Assembly: GCA_015852425.1 (NCBI GenBank)
Contig: JAAAIG010000067.1
Span: 1-64,000 of the forward strand
Length of the DNA: 64,000 nucleotides
Origin: Gryganskiella cystojenkinii
Taxonomy: Eukaryota; Mortierellomycota; Mortierellomycetes; Mortierellales; Mortierellaceae
Direction of reading: 5' to 3'
A program made the position numbers and the translations under genes. The stretch's first letter is position 1; each line of letters begins with the position of its first letter. Below the pieces are notes generated by a model. It worked only from the letters and a program-made list of their open reading frames with translations. It had not been told where the DNA came from and ran no database searches. Below, in pieces: positions 1 to 11,282 of this stretch.

Positions 1-433
1 GAAAAAAAAAAAAAGAAAAAGAACGTCCATCCTCTTGCTCTCTGTTCTCTCTTCGTTTTACAGCTGTCGTCGACAAAGGCGTACACACATTCTCTTTTTC
101 TTTTTGTCCTCTTGACCGTCGTTATCCCTTTTTCTTTTTTCTTTTTCTTTCTCTCGCTCGCTCTCCCTCCCTCCCTCACACGACCACGAAGCATTTACAC
201 GCGCAGAGGAGGGCAACCATAAAAAATATTAACGTTTCCCTGCCCGAGTTTACGCTTCTCCACAGCTCTCATTACCTCATTGCTGCATTGCTTCATTACT
301 TTATTGCTTCATTGCTTCATTATCTCGCTCCCCCTTTCTTTCATTCTCGACATCACTCTGATTACAAGGAAAACAGCATACTTTGAATTATTATCTCATT
401 CCTCCTTGCTTGCTTCCCTGCCCAGTTCGAGCC
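1..433 (+). promoter_or_regulatory. CT-rich leader/promoter of the PSP1 gene
   Basis: The stretch upstream of ATG 434 is strongly pyrimidine-rich on the + strand, with CTTTTT and CTCC runs and the repeated words TTGCTTCATT/TTCATTA near 280-325. This is typical of fungal core promoters and 5' leaders. No clear TATA box was seen. The window begins inside this region, so the promoter may be incomplete. Confidence 0.4.
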
Positions 434-3400
434 ATGGAAGTAACTCAGCCTTCAAGCATGACCACGGCCCCTGCCTCGGTCTTGCCCTTGCCTATCCATA
501 CCACAAAATCACCTTCCCACTCCTCGACCACCGTGGCAGACAACACTGACAAGAGCAGCTGGAGGGTCGTCGGCAGTCCTCCCAGAAAATCCTTTCTCTC
601 GCCTCCTGAGGACTATACAAACACCAAAGACAACAATATCAACAGCAACAGCGGTAGCACCGACTTTAGCAAAGGCAAAGAAAACCAGAGCCATGACCAC
701 AGAAACTACAACAGCAACAACCGCAACGAACCTGTTCAAGAGGGAGAACCTTACTTGGATTTCAACAACGAGCATCAGCCAGTGCGACATCTTCTTCCTT
801 ATCAAGTCCACGGTCATCTGGAGACCAGCCCAGGTGCGGAGAATATTCATCAGGATGGTAGCATGAGCCAGCACCGCCTCGGCAATGGTTATCAACGTGA
901 CGATCATAACGATGATCATCAGCATCAACTCTCGACACCGTGCGAAATCCCAACGATCTCAAACAAAAACGAGTCCCTGTCACCATCCATATCAACTATC
1001 ATGTTGGAAAGTGGTGCTAATCATTCTTCCACTGACTCTCCAGCGTCTACTTCGGTCCAAAAACTGCAACTGACCACCCCAACTACACCCTCACCCTCGA
1101 CCTCTTTCCAGACTACATCCAGTAGTGCCCACATCATCCCAACAGATCATTCCTATGGGCCACTGGAAATCATCACGAGCGACGGCGCTGATTTGCAAGT
1201 CTACCCAAATATGGGCAGTGGTCTCGTCAGAAACACTGGCAATGGGCTTGACTCACCCTTGAGCCTCTCTTCATTCATTTGGAATGGAATCGTCACCGAG
1301 GACGCTCCCGCCCTTCAATCAAGCCCTGCACACCCAGAATCGCTTGGGGGCATGACAACGAGTCGCCATCAGAACAGCGACCCACAAAACAGCCTCTTTT
1401 CGTTCTCTTCTGCGCTGCACGCAGAGCCATTCGTGCCAGCCAGGGACCAATCAGAGAGTTCCAGGACATTCCCAATGCAAGCAAAGTCGTTAACACAGCC
1501 TCTCTCTCAACCAAACTATCGCTCAGAGAGAAGCCTTTCATTCTCGGAACCTAGAGGAATCTCGCGCGAGATCAGTGGCGGTTACAGCCTGGAAGCAGGA
1601 GCGAATGCTTCTTCGTTCCGGATGCCCTTGCCGACGATGCACGAAGACGAAGAGACGTTTGAGCCGCGTGCAGTCCGGACGAGAAGCCATTCAACGTCTG
1701 CGACATTTGGGTCCAGAGCGCTTTACGGAGGGTTATTGGATTCTGCATTTGAGCATGCAGTGGCGACGGACCCCTTTATCCGCTCCACCATGTCGTTCTC
1801 CACCTCGCTGGACAGTGCAAGTTCAAGTCTGGACCGATACCAGTCGCCGAACAATAACACAACCCCTGGTTCATCCTGGCCTGCGCGCACAGAAGTCGAT
1901 CAAGGCTACGGAGCGATGAGTCGACAGCATCAGCGATCATTCACTTCATCAAATCATATTACGCCGATCTGGGAAACTCCTGGTGCGTATCTGCAGCACC
2001 TCCAGGGCAACAACCAGTCAGAGCAGGATTTACTGGAGCGTCAGCGAGTATTACGACGGTACTCGCTCGCACCTTCTTCTGGTCAACAGAGTTATAACCA
2101 CTTTCTTGAGAACGAGCACCTTGGAATGCTCGGAGTCGGCAACAACGACAGCAGCCTACACGAGAGCAACAGGTAAGATCCTCGGGCCGAGTATTTACAG
2201 AAGGTGCTGTTACCTACATGTATTCAACAGTACATATATGTCTTGGTCGCGTGCGGGTTCCCGTAGGCTTGAAACCCCGCAACAGGAAACTTTCATTCAT
2301 TTCGAAGTGGGACTGGCAAAATCTGACCAATTATTGTATTTTGTTCAAAGGTTCATCCCAGATAACGACCATGCTCAAATACAGAGAAGGCACTCGGTTG
2401 CAGTCCCTACCGGATCCTACGCACGCCATGTTTCCTCTGCGTTCAACACCTTGGAGTCATCTCTTGAATCTATGAACTTGAAAGAAGAAAGCGACTTGAG
2501 CGCATGGTCTGCACGTGGAGAACCTACCGACTCGGACGAGTACCACCCCAACACTAGCGACCTGGGCAAGGGACTGACTTTGAGCCAGCTCTCTCATCAT
2601 GGCTCCCTGTACGCTGTCGAGTTTAAGGCCGGCCGCAAAGACTTGTTCTACGCTGCAGACAACAGCGGTCTGTCCTTGAAACGTGGTGATCTGGTTATTG
2701 TGGAGGCTGATCGCGGAAAGGACTTGGGAAAGATCACCAACGACTCTATTACTCCGATGCAAGTTCAAACCCTGGCACGCGAGTATGCAGAGGCAGCATC
2801 CGCAGCCGCGGCCTCATCGTCAGCCAGCGGTTCTCAGGAGAACTCTCAGCGCGCTCCCAAGGAAATACATCCGAAACGAATCTTCAGAGCAGCTCACACG
2901 TCCGAGATTGCACAGCTCGTGAACAAGAGTTACGATGAAAACAAGGCCCTGATCGCTTGCCAAAGCAAAGTCCGACAAAAGAAGCTGCAGATGGAGGTTG
3001 TCGACGCAGAGTACCAATGGTGAGCATTCGATCAGTAATAATTGCTTGTGGGATGAACGTCTTTTGCTCGTTTGTGGCTCTACTTTCTGACTGCTAAACT
3101 TTGTGTACTCACGCGATAGGGATCGTCGCAAGCTGACGTTCTACTTCATTTCGGATAGTCGAATCGACTTTCGAGAACTCGTGCGCGATCTGTTTAAGAT
3201 GTACAAGACTCGAATCTGGATGTGTGCCGTCAACGGAGCCGGGCAACGTGACCATGTGCAGAGTGAGAGTTCCAGTCCCTCTCATAGTATGCTATCCTCC
3301 CCGGTAACGACTTATCCGCCCTCATCACGTTTTGGTAGGCCTACTGGTCATCAACAACACCCTTTCGCCCCACCAGCTCATCACGAGCACCATGGTATGT

Positions 3401-3642
3401 CGCAGTACCATCAACGTGCTTACTCGGACCAGTCCTATCTGCATCACCAGGTTACATTGCAAGATCATTGGACATCTCAGCCACATTCGGCTGCACCGAT
3501 GCCCCCGTTTTACCCCTACCAGCAACATGGACGTCTCCCAGCAGATGGCGCGTATATGCAGGACGAGATGTTCCTTGCTCTCGAGGATCATAGGCCTCCC
3601 GCCTTTGAGGAGGAGTATCCTCGTCCCGGCTATTATGCCTAG
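434..3642 (+). CDS. PSP1 C-terminal domain protein (three exons)
   Basis: Exons 434-2172, 2351-3019 and 3120-3642 join in frame (GT-AG introns) to give about 976 residues. The first ~600 residues are low-complexity, rich in Ser, Thr, Pro, Asn and His, and probably disordered. The second exon carries the conserved core ([15 protein letters not shown], then [17 protein letters not shown]), continued across intron 2 by the stretch ending [18 protein letters not shown]. This is the PSP1 C-terminal conserved region, known from yeast Psp1 and from bacterial PSP1-domain proteins. Yeast PSP1 is a multicopy suppressor of DNA polymerase alpha mutations; its biochemical role is poorly defined. The tail is rich in His, Pro and Tyr. 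I chose ATG 434 (GCCATGG context) over an in-frame ATG at 383, whose extra residues look like translated leader. The family call is firm; the cellular role is not. Confidence 0.85.
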
Positions 3643-4311
3643 ACTTTCTTATCCGTTCTTCGGTCTATCCCACTTCTCCAGATTAAGATCAACTTGTGCC
3701 TTGCTCACCCTACTTCTGCTATATTCCTGACACCGTTATCCTGCTAGACCAAGAACATTGCTCATTGCTTGTTAAATATCAACATTTTTTCAGTTTTAGA
3801 ACTACAAAAACACCAAGCCATAGCATATAAAATCCTATATTCAACTGAGACGCAACACCTCTACCTAGAAATCTGTGAGGGTTCTGGTCATATTTTGGAA
3901 TCAACGAGATCGCGCACAATATCTCGCGCAACTTGATCTTGCGATGTACGGAACTTTGATCGTCCAGCCTGACCAGCGATTCCAGAAATGAAAGAGCCAC
4001 CATTCAGGGTGACGCAGGAATAGCCGCAGTCGCAAAGCTGAAGGAAAGTAAAGTTATCTGGGAGCGCATGTTGATGGTGCCTGAAGACTAAGACTAAAGC
4101 GGCAATGAAAATGCGCTATCATCTCACGGAGAGGAATAAACTATCACCCGTAAAGGTGAGTGACATACATCAATGGTGTTGTAATAGCTTTTCCCATTGC
4201 ACAAACTCAAAAAATGAGCGTGATGGCCGAACTTTATGGTTGAAAATTGATATATTTATGTACAATAGGTGGGTGGGTCGTCGGGGTAGATGAATTGGCT
4301 ATACGACAGTA
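3643..4311. other. Convergent intergenic region, no gene seen
   Basis: These ~670 bp separate the stop of the PSP1 gene (+) and the stop of the JmjC gene (-). They presumably hold both 3' UTRs and terminators. The short open frames here resemble no family, and I saw no RNA gene or repeat. Confidence 0.5.
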
Positions 4312-7300
4312 CTAACGTCTCTTCATCAGTAAACTTTTAATCCGATCCTTGGCCGTGGAGCGTGGGGCTTTCTTCTTGCCACTGCTGGCGACGACAGTAG
4401 TTGATCCGTAGCGTGCAGGACCCGAGGCGGCGAGACCGCCAAGGGAGCGAATCTCGTTTTGTCCAGGTAGATCTGGTGCAACTCTCTGCTTCTTGATCAC
4501 ATCACCCTCGTACGTATCCTGGTCCAGTCCATTTTGGTCCAAGGTTGAATCACTTCCACTTTCTTCATCAAAGACGACGGTCTCGGATGGACGTTTAGCC
4601 CGAGTAGAAAGAGGTAGCTCCTGACCAGCGAGAGTCGTAGACGAACCACGTGATGAAAAGGAACCGCTCCTCTTTCGTGATCGTGGCCCACCATTGCTAC
4701 CGCTGGTTCTAGTACGGGCTGCCCTTCTTGAATGTGTTCCGTCGTATTCTGAATCCGAGGATCCCAGTTCAAGTTCTCCGTCATCCAGTTCATGATCATC
4801 CTCCTCAGGACCATCGATATCATCTTCCAGTTGACTCTCAAACTCGTTCCACTCCTCGTCTGATGTCGCTTCCCGAGAATCAATCGCCTCATCCTCCAAG
4901 GCACTGGAGTCTCCATATTCTTCAGTCATCAAAGTCGCGGCCCTCTTTGCTGAGACCTTTCGGGCCCTCTTGCTCGTAGGTTCCGACTCCTTCGAGGCGG
5001 CAGCGCCTTTTCCGGACAACGTCGAGAGCTTTATCCTGAGTTTGGGAGTCGCGACATCAGTTGTTTCTTTCTTGACGGACACAGGTATGTCTTTCTGTAA
5101 GCTTGAGCCCGGGACTTGTTGTTCATCAGGGCTTTGGTTCCCATCTTCTTCGCCAGATGAGAGTTGCGAGGCTAAAGTGGCTGATCCTGTCTTCGCTTTC
5201 AATTTGAGTTTTAACTTCAATCTTGGGGCTGAAGTCAGGACGCCGCCAGTGGATTCCGAGGTGGAAACGTCGTGGTCACTTTCACCTCTGTCGTCGTAGC
5301 TTTCTCTTTTGATCCCGGACGCCTTCTCCTCCTCGGTTGTTGGAAGGGTCATCTTTTGAAGAGTTGAGGGTGACAAGATCGTCGACGATTCCATGTCCAG
5401 GCCTTGTTCCGCGCGCCTTTTCGCGCGATCCTCAAGAATCAACCTTACTTTGGAGTTTAGCAAGCGCAAAAGACCAAGAGGCCCTCCTTGATTAAATGAA
5501 GTGGCCTGAACTGGAACAGACGCTCTAATAAGATGTCGTTCCTCTTTGCTGATAGGCTTTGATGATTTCCTTGAGATGGTTTTGCTGGAGGATGCTAGAC
5601 TTTGTTGCCGAATGTACAGATGCATCGTAATCGACATGATGCCATAGAGCTCGGTATCGGAGAGTCCAGAGAGGTAGGTTTGGCCACGCTCATGGCATCC
5701 CAAGGCAACAAACCAATTGAGTTTTTCGAAGAAGGGGAACCGGAATTTTGGCGGGACGTTGGTCTCGACCTCGATCGCGGCCACTCGGTATTGCATCGGT
5801 ACATGGAGCGAATGAATAAAGTTGCCTCCAATGACCATGGACGAAAATGGGGTATGCACTGCATGAATCCAGCCTGCTGGAATAAACATCGTGTCGCCCT
5901 GTTGCAATTCGACCTTGTAACATTTGCCTGCGACTTCGTCTCCAAAGAAAGTTGTCGATTGATCCGCCGATGACGACCATTTGGCGTATTTCCGAAGGTG
6001 CGAGGAAGTCGGTTCTACAAAGTAGAACGTTTTGGCGCCTGACAAGATATGATAAAACACCTGCAGGTAAATCCAGAATGGTAAAACATTGGTATTAGAT
6101 TAGATTATTTCTATCAACAATGCATGCATCGCTTATGAAACCTGAGCTGTATCGAGAAATTGGCACATTGTTCCTACCGATGAGCCTGCAAAGTCGATAT
6201 GACTGGACACAGGCCAGTGATCCGGGAGAGGGGGTATTAGTATCTTGACGCATAATTGCTAAACGGGTGCACACAAGATCAAGTATATCGACTTACAAGT
6301 CTGTGAATGATTCCTTGACGCTCATCAGGCAGTACAGCTGGACTTTTGGAAACTCTGTCGGTGCGAGATCCTTTGGCCAAAAGTTCTCGATCCAATCCAG
6401 TTCCCTGAACAAGAGATAGAAGATGTTAATTGTCAGTCAACACTCGTCGCAAACTCACTCGGAAAAATAAAAGGTCATGCGAGGCAATGGTTACCTGACA
6501 ATCTTGGGTCGTTGTATTCGATCCGCCAGCGAGGTCCCCGAGATCTCCAGACTGATGACATTGTACACCCTCTCCTTGGGCTCGGTTTTGAAGTAATCTG
6601 CCCAGTCTCTCATATTCCAGTCCAAGAGTTCGGACTGAGTCGCCACATCCATCACCTCGACGAGCGTCTCTGGCCCGACTGCATCGCGCACATCGTCCAC
6701 AGTCATTGAGTTTGGCGGCATCATCATATCGAGTCCTCTCAATGAGCTGCTTGAGGTGTCAGCATCCAATCCACGTTGGTCGCTACTGCTTGACTGATGA
6801 GGCGATGTTGGTTTTGCAGGGACAATGATAGGCGCTTTGAATCCTGTCTTTCGAAGGTATTCCAGTGTAAGATCTTCGGATCGCTCGATGCGCTCAAACT
6901 TGTCTTGAAGGAACTGGTTCGATTCTAAGAGGACCCTCCATTTGCTCTGATGACTGACAACGCCGTTGACAAGGTCTGCATAGTTGATCTTTCCCTGTTT
7001 CCTGGATGATTTTCGGAGCACTATCGAGCAAGAATGATATGTTAGACAAGTCATTTGTTGGAATGCATACAGGCATGATATAGACTTAGGAGAGAGCAGT
7101 CACATGCGTCAAAACATAGAGCTATTCGCGTCAACTTTTCTTACAAGTGCTTGGACCAGCCCTAGGGGCACAGGACCGACAGTGATACCGGTCAATGACA
7201 TCAAACTCCTCTGGACTCATTCCAAGACAGCGGACATGGTACCAGGTCTCGCAGAGATCGCAGCAGATCCAGGTCATTGCAGCTGTGGTGGTGATCTTTT

Positions 7301-7426
7301 CGGGACAGAGACTGCATCGCTCTTGTTCCTAAAGAAAGCCGAGAAAAGTTGAAAGTGAATGTTAAATGAACACGTTTTATATATATTTCAACAGTGCTTG
7401 GCAATTCAGAGACGTACTTCTGCCAT
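4312..7426 (-). CDS. PHD-JmjC histone lysine demethylase (JHDM1/KDM2-like)
   Basis: A multi-exon gene read from ATG 7426 to a stop at 4312. Coding exon 1 is only 9 nt (MAE, 7426-7418). Exon 2 starts at 7328 and encodes a complete PHD finger: CSLC, CCDLC, HVRC and CRSC pairs within ~55 residues. Later exons (from 7022) carry the JHDM1 N-terminal block containing INYADLVNG and the JmjC domain. Fe(II) ligands are visible as SHIDFAGS (His and Asp, near 6190) and GWIHAVHTP (second His, near 5870). The 2-oxoglutarate Lys is likely in LSGAKTFYF. The C-terminal ~350 residues are disordered, with acidic and Lys/Arg-rich tracts. Known members remove methyl groups from H3K36, and the PHD finger reads histone tails. 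Substrate here is inferred from family. Confidence 0.88.
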
Positions 7427-7673
7427 GGTGCAGCGACTTGGAGAGTGGAGACGAGGAGTATGAGAACAGAAGAAAGGGATAAAGTAGAGATAGAGAGCGA
7501 GAGTGGCCTCGAAGGCAAAGTTTTTGAGTGTCTCTCTTTTCTCTTTTTTTTTCTTTTTTGCTTGGAGCACACCCTTAAGAAAATGACCGCTCTTAAAACG
7601 ATAAAACGAAGCCCCTCTCGCGTCTGTTTCCCCCCACAACTTTTTTCTTTTTGTCAATCACATTATACTAAGC

Positions 7674-8659
7674 ATGCCCATCGCAAAGATCTCGCCTTCC
7701 TTGCTCTCTGGAGACTTTGGCATCCTCGCAGCCGAATGCAAGCGCATGGTCTCGCACGGTGCTGACTGGTTGCACATGGGTAACATACTCCTCTCGATTT
7801 GCTTGAAACTTGCTGGATTCCACATTGGCTCCCTTTTCACTGACGCTTATTGTTCTCTTTCCCCCAACTCTGTTAGATGTCATGGATGGGTAATAAGCCA
7901 ATGATACAACTGAAGCTGTACACTCGAACAAAGGGGCTACTTGGACGATGGCTTTAGGGACTTCATGCTATTTTCCTAACAACACGCACACTCCTTATCC
8001 TCCTCCTCTCCTTCTTCCCCACCAATTTTTAACTTGGATCGTTTTTTCAATCTACTTCAAACACACCTCTCCAATATCCTTGCCTTCCTCATAGCCATTT
8101 CGTCCCCAATATCACGATTGGTGCCCCAGTCATCTCGTGCCTGACCAAGCACTTGGATGCCTTCTTGGATTGCCATATGATGGTCTCTCACCCCGAGAAA
8201 TGGGTCGACGATTTCGCAAAGGCTGGTGCCTCCTTGTACTGTTTCCATATCGAGGCCACCCAGGATGCCTCGGCCCTGATTGACCAGATCCATGCCGCGG
8301 GAATGAAAGCCGGTGTCGCTGTCAAGCCCAAGACCCCAATCTCGACCGTGATGGAACTTGGAGACAAGATGGACATGTGTCTGGTTATGACTGTTGAACC
8401 CGGTTTCGGAGGACAGCGCTTCATGGCCGAGTGCATGCCCAAGGTGAAGGAGCTGAGGGCCAGATACCCCAACCTAGACATTGAGGTCGATGGCGGCATT
8501 GCGATGGAGAACATTGAGGCCGCAGCCAAGGCTGGTGCGAACGTGATCGTTGCCGGTACCTCGATCTTCAAGGCCCAAGATATCTCGGGCACGATTGAGA
8601 CATTTAGAACCTTTGTCAACACAGAGCAGGCTCTTTTGGAAGCCGAAACCAAAAAGTAG
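7674..8659 (+). CDS. RPE1: Ribulose-phosphate 3-epimerase (three exons, one of 13 nt)
   Basis: Exons 7674-7779, 7877-7889 and 8095-8659 give 227 residues, the usual length of the family. The protein interconverts ribulose 5-phosphate and xylulose 5-phosphate in the non-oxidative pentose phosphate pathway, in the cytosol. Signatures: N-terminal KISPSLLSGDF; the metal/catalytic block MDVMDGHFVPNITIG, which forms only when the 13-nt micro-exon is included; CHMMVSHPEKW; MTVEPGFGGQRFM; and EVDGGIAMEN with the catalytic Asp. The call is secure. Missing the micro-exon would lose the first catalytic Asp and break the frame. Confidence 0.95.
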
Positions 8660-8754
8660 AATAAAAGAGTGTAATATGATTTATGTTTCGATCCCGAACG
8701 GATATCACAGTTTTTTAACCATTACTGTCATGTCAGCAATGCACCGCGAGAGGG

Positions 8755-8832
8755 AGTAGTGAGGGAGAGGGGGGGAGGTAGGGAGAGAGAGAGAGAGAGA
8801 GGGAGAGGGAGAGAGAAGGAGAGAGAGAGGGG
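8755..8832 (+). repeat. GA-rich microsatellite
   Basis: A purine-only stretch of GAGA and GGGA units, containing an uninterrupted (GA)n run near 8781-8800. It lies between RPE1 and the next + gene. It may sit in the RPE1 3' end or in the downstream promoter. Confidence 0.8.
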
Positions 8833-9013
8833 CAAGGAAGATCTCGGAAGAGAATTGCATATGTGGGAGTGAGTTGTCAATGTGCCAATGCAGGTGGTCT
8901 CCGTCCCGGGTGGTTGTGGGGAAGAAATGAAATATTTCACACGATCCCGTCTTACACACCTTTTTCATTTTTTTTCATCTCCACGTTTCTGCATTTCACA
9001 TTCGTCTTTTACC

Positions 9014-11004
9014 ATGCCACTACCGCCACCAACATTACCATCGCCCGCTATTATGCTGCGCTCCGTTGGCACTAGGTCATCTCCTATCCGACTACGGCAT
9101 TCCCTCCTCCTGTCTCGACCAGTTGCCGCAGATCATGCTACCCATACCCATGGACTTCAACGACCGCTGCATCTCTCTTCCTCCACCGGAATGTTCACGT
9201 TACAGACCCAGTCAAAAGTCCATATGTTCTCAGAGAGTAATCCCTTCTTTGGAAGCACGCGCATGCTCTCCAGGGTGAATGTGTCTCCTACTCAACAACT
9301 CAACTCCGACTCCGAAGACGAGACAGAGCACGAAACAACGACCCCGGACGCAGGAACAACGACTAGTGCTGACCTGCAGCGGATAAACCTCGCTGCCAGT
9401 CGAGCACAGACGCCGCTGTCGATTGCTCAATGCCTGAAGCTGGGTCATTCTCTCAGCACAAAGTCGTTGCTCAAGAACCTGTTCTTCTTGAACAGAGAGT
9501 TGCCTGTTCGGTTCTCGAAACGAATTGTCGAACTGCATCACCTGCCTACCGAGTTGCGGACGACCGAGCCAATCATGAACCTGGTCAAGAACTACTCGTT
9601 GTCGTTCGAGGAACTGCAAACCTATTCGGATAACAGTCGACTGTGGTAACAAGATGACCTGACCCTTTGCAACGACTACTCTTTTTTTAATGTTGCTTCC
9701 AACGCCAGTCATCAATAACGCCTTTCTTCTACGATTGTATTGCACATCGTACTCAATATTTACCCTGTAGGTTCCTATCACCAAATATGCATCATCAGGA
9801 GGACTTGGATCTAGATGACAACGAGGAGGCTCAAAAAGATTTACAGCGTGAATATGCGGAGCTACTGCAGAGTATCACGAATCGCCACAAGCAGGGTAAT
9901 AACTATTTTTTTTTTTTTCATTTCGCTCGTAAGCGGGCAACCTTGTTTTGAGCTGCATTGACACTTATGCCATCTTCTTGTTGGTCCAATACTTCTCCTC
10001 CCATTCAGATGTGATCTACATGGCCCATGGCATCAGTCTTTTCAAGCGATATCAAAGCAGCAGGAACAAGCCATCCGCAGAGATTCAGCACTTTTTGAAC
10101 TCCTTCAACCGAGGACGACTCGGTATTCGTATCATGGTGGGGCACCATCTCGCGCTTCAAGATCAGCTGTATCGCCTTCAGAAATCTGCTGGACACAATG
10201 TCCCATCAAACACTACGGCCGAGCCAATGTCACCTTCCTCCTATCTGTCTACGCCGTCGAGTGCACACTCGCTGCGAGTGGGTATCATTGAACCTCACTG
10301 CGACATTGAGTCACTGATCCAGAATGCTACACAGTCCGCTCAATTTGTGTTCTTTCAGCATTACAATACTGTCTTTCCGCCAAATGTTCATGTAGAGCAC
10401 GCTAAGGAGGTTGGAGGTCGAAAGGTCCGATTCCCAGTTGTGCCCGCGCTCTTGCATCACATCTTGTTCGAGTTGCTCAAAAACTCGATGCGTGCCACCG
10501 CCGAATTTCATGGTCTGGATAACGGCTCATATCCAGGTATATTAATTGACCTCTCGAATTGGAGCGCGGATAGAGGAGTCATCGTGACCGCGTGTCTAAA
10601 CTCTTTTTACGTTATCGTTCTTCATCCTTATCTTCAACCCAGATATTATGGTCCGGTTATCATCAACTCCTGAGGGAGATCTCAACATTCAGGTCAAGGA
10701 TCATGGCGGAGGATTGCCACCAGGCCAGGCTACAAAGCCCTTTGACTACATGTTCACAACGGCATCCAACACAGTCTGCATCGATTTTCCCTCGATCCTC
10801 ACAGCGATCGAGAAAAAACATGAAAAGTCAGCTATGGGGGAGAACCTTCCCATGTGCGGTTTTGGTTTTGGACTAGCGACCTCCAAGCTCTATGCCCGAT
10901 TGTTTGGAGGGGATCTCACCCTGACCTCGACGGCTGGTGTAGGCACCGAGGCAAACATTCGTCTTTGTCGATTACAGGATCAAGTGGAACAATTTGAAGA
11001 CTGA
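9014..11004 (+). CDS. Mitochondrial PDK/BCKDH kinase family protein
   Basis: Exons 9014-9645, 9771-9895, 10009-10536 and 10643-11004 join in frame to 548 residues. The N-terminus is rich in Arg and Ser without acidic residues (around SVGTRSSPIRLRHSLLLSR), as in a mitochondrial presequence. A four-helix regulatory domain follows. The GHKL ATPase carries the N box (FELLKNSMRAT), the G1 box (DHGGGLP) and the G2 box (GFGFGLATSKLYARLFGG). Relatives phosphorylate serines of the E1-alpha subunit of pyruvate or branched-chain 2-oxoacid dehydrogenase in the matrix and so inactivate the complex. Yeast Pkp1 and Pkp2 belong here; I cannot decide between PDK and BCKDK. An acidic Ser/Thr linker around residues 95-120 lengthens the N-terminus. 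ATG 9014 is preferred to an upstream in-frame ATG at 8882, since it places the presequence first. Confidence 0.9.
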
Positions 11005-11156
11005 GGTTCCCGTTTTCATCGTCGTGCACTCGTTTTTTCATGTATATTATTGTAAATACCATTGGCTCTCCATTGACGAACGCTATTTGCGCTAAGAAAC
11101 ACCATAAGACTCCTTATAAACAATTCGATCGTGCCCCCTTTCGCAAATTTTTTTCC

Positions 11157-11282
11157 TACAGTCAACACCAAGGTATTGGCACACTCGGAAATTTGAATTG
11201 GCATGGAAGTTACACGCGATCGTCCACAGTCGACACGCCGAGTCAAATTTCAAAGTGTGCCAATAATTTGCTGTTGACTGTA
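11157..11282. mobile_element. 126-bp TA-flanked inverted-repeat element (MITE-like)
   Basis: The segment is nearly one long hairpin. Arms 11157-11205 and 11234-11282 pair at about 40 of 49 positions, with perfect outer ends TACAGTCAACA/TGTTGACTGTA. The TA at each end fits the target duplication of Tc1/mariner/pogo-type transposons, and CAGT termini are common in that superfamily. No coding capacity. It lies 150 bp after the stop of the PDK-like gene. A structured RNA is an alternative reading. Confidence 0.6.

Noticed and set aside
5602..5973. 123-codon + frame antisense to the JmjC domain
   Set aside because: The minus strand encodes clear JmjC residues here. The + frame has no family similarity.
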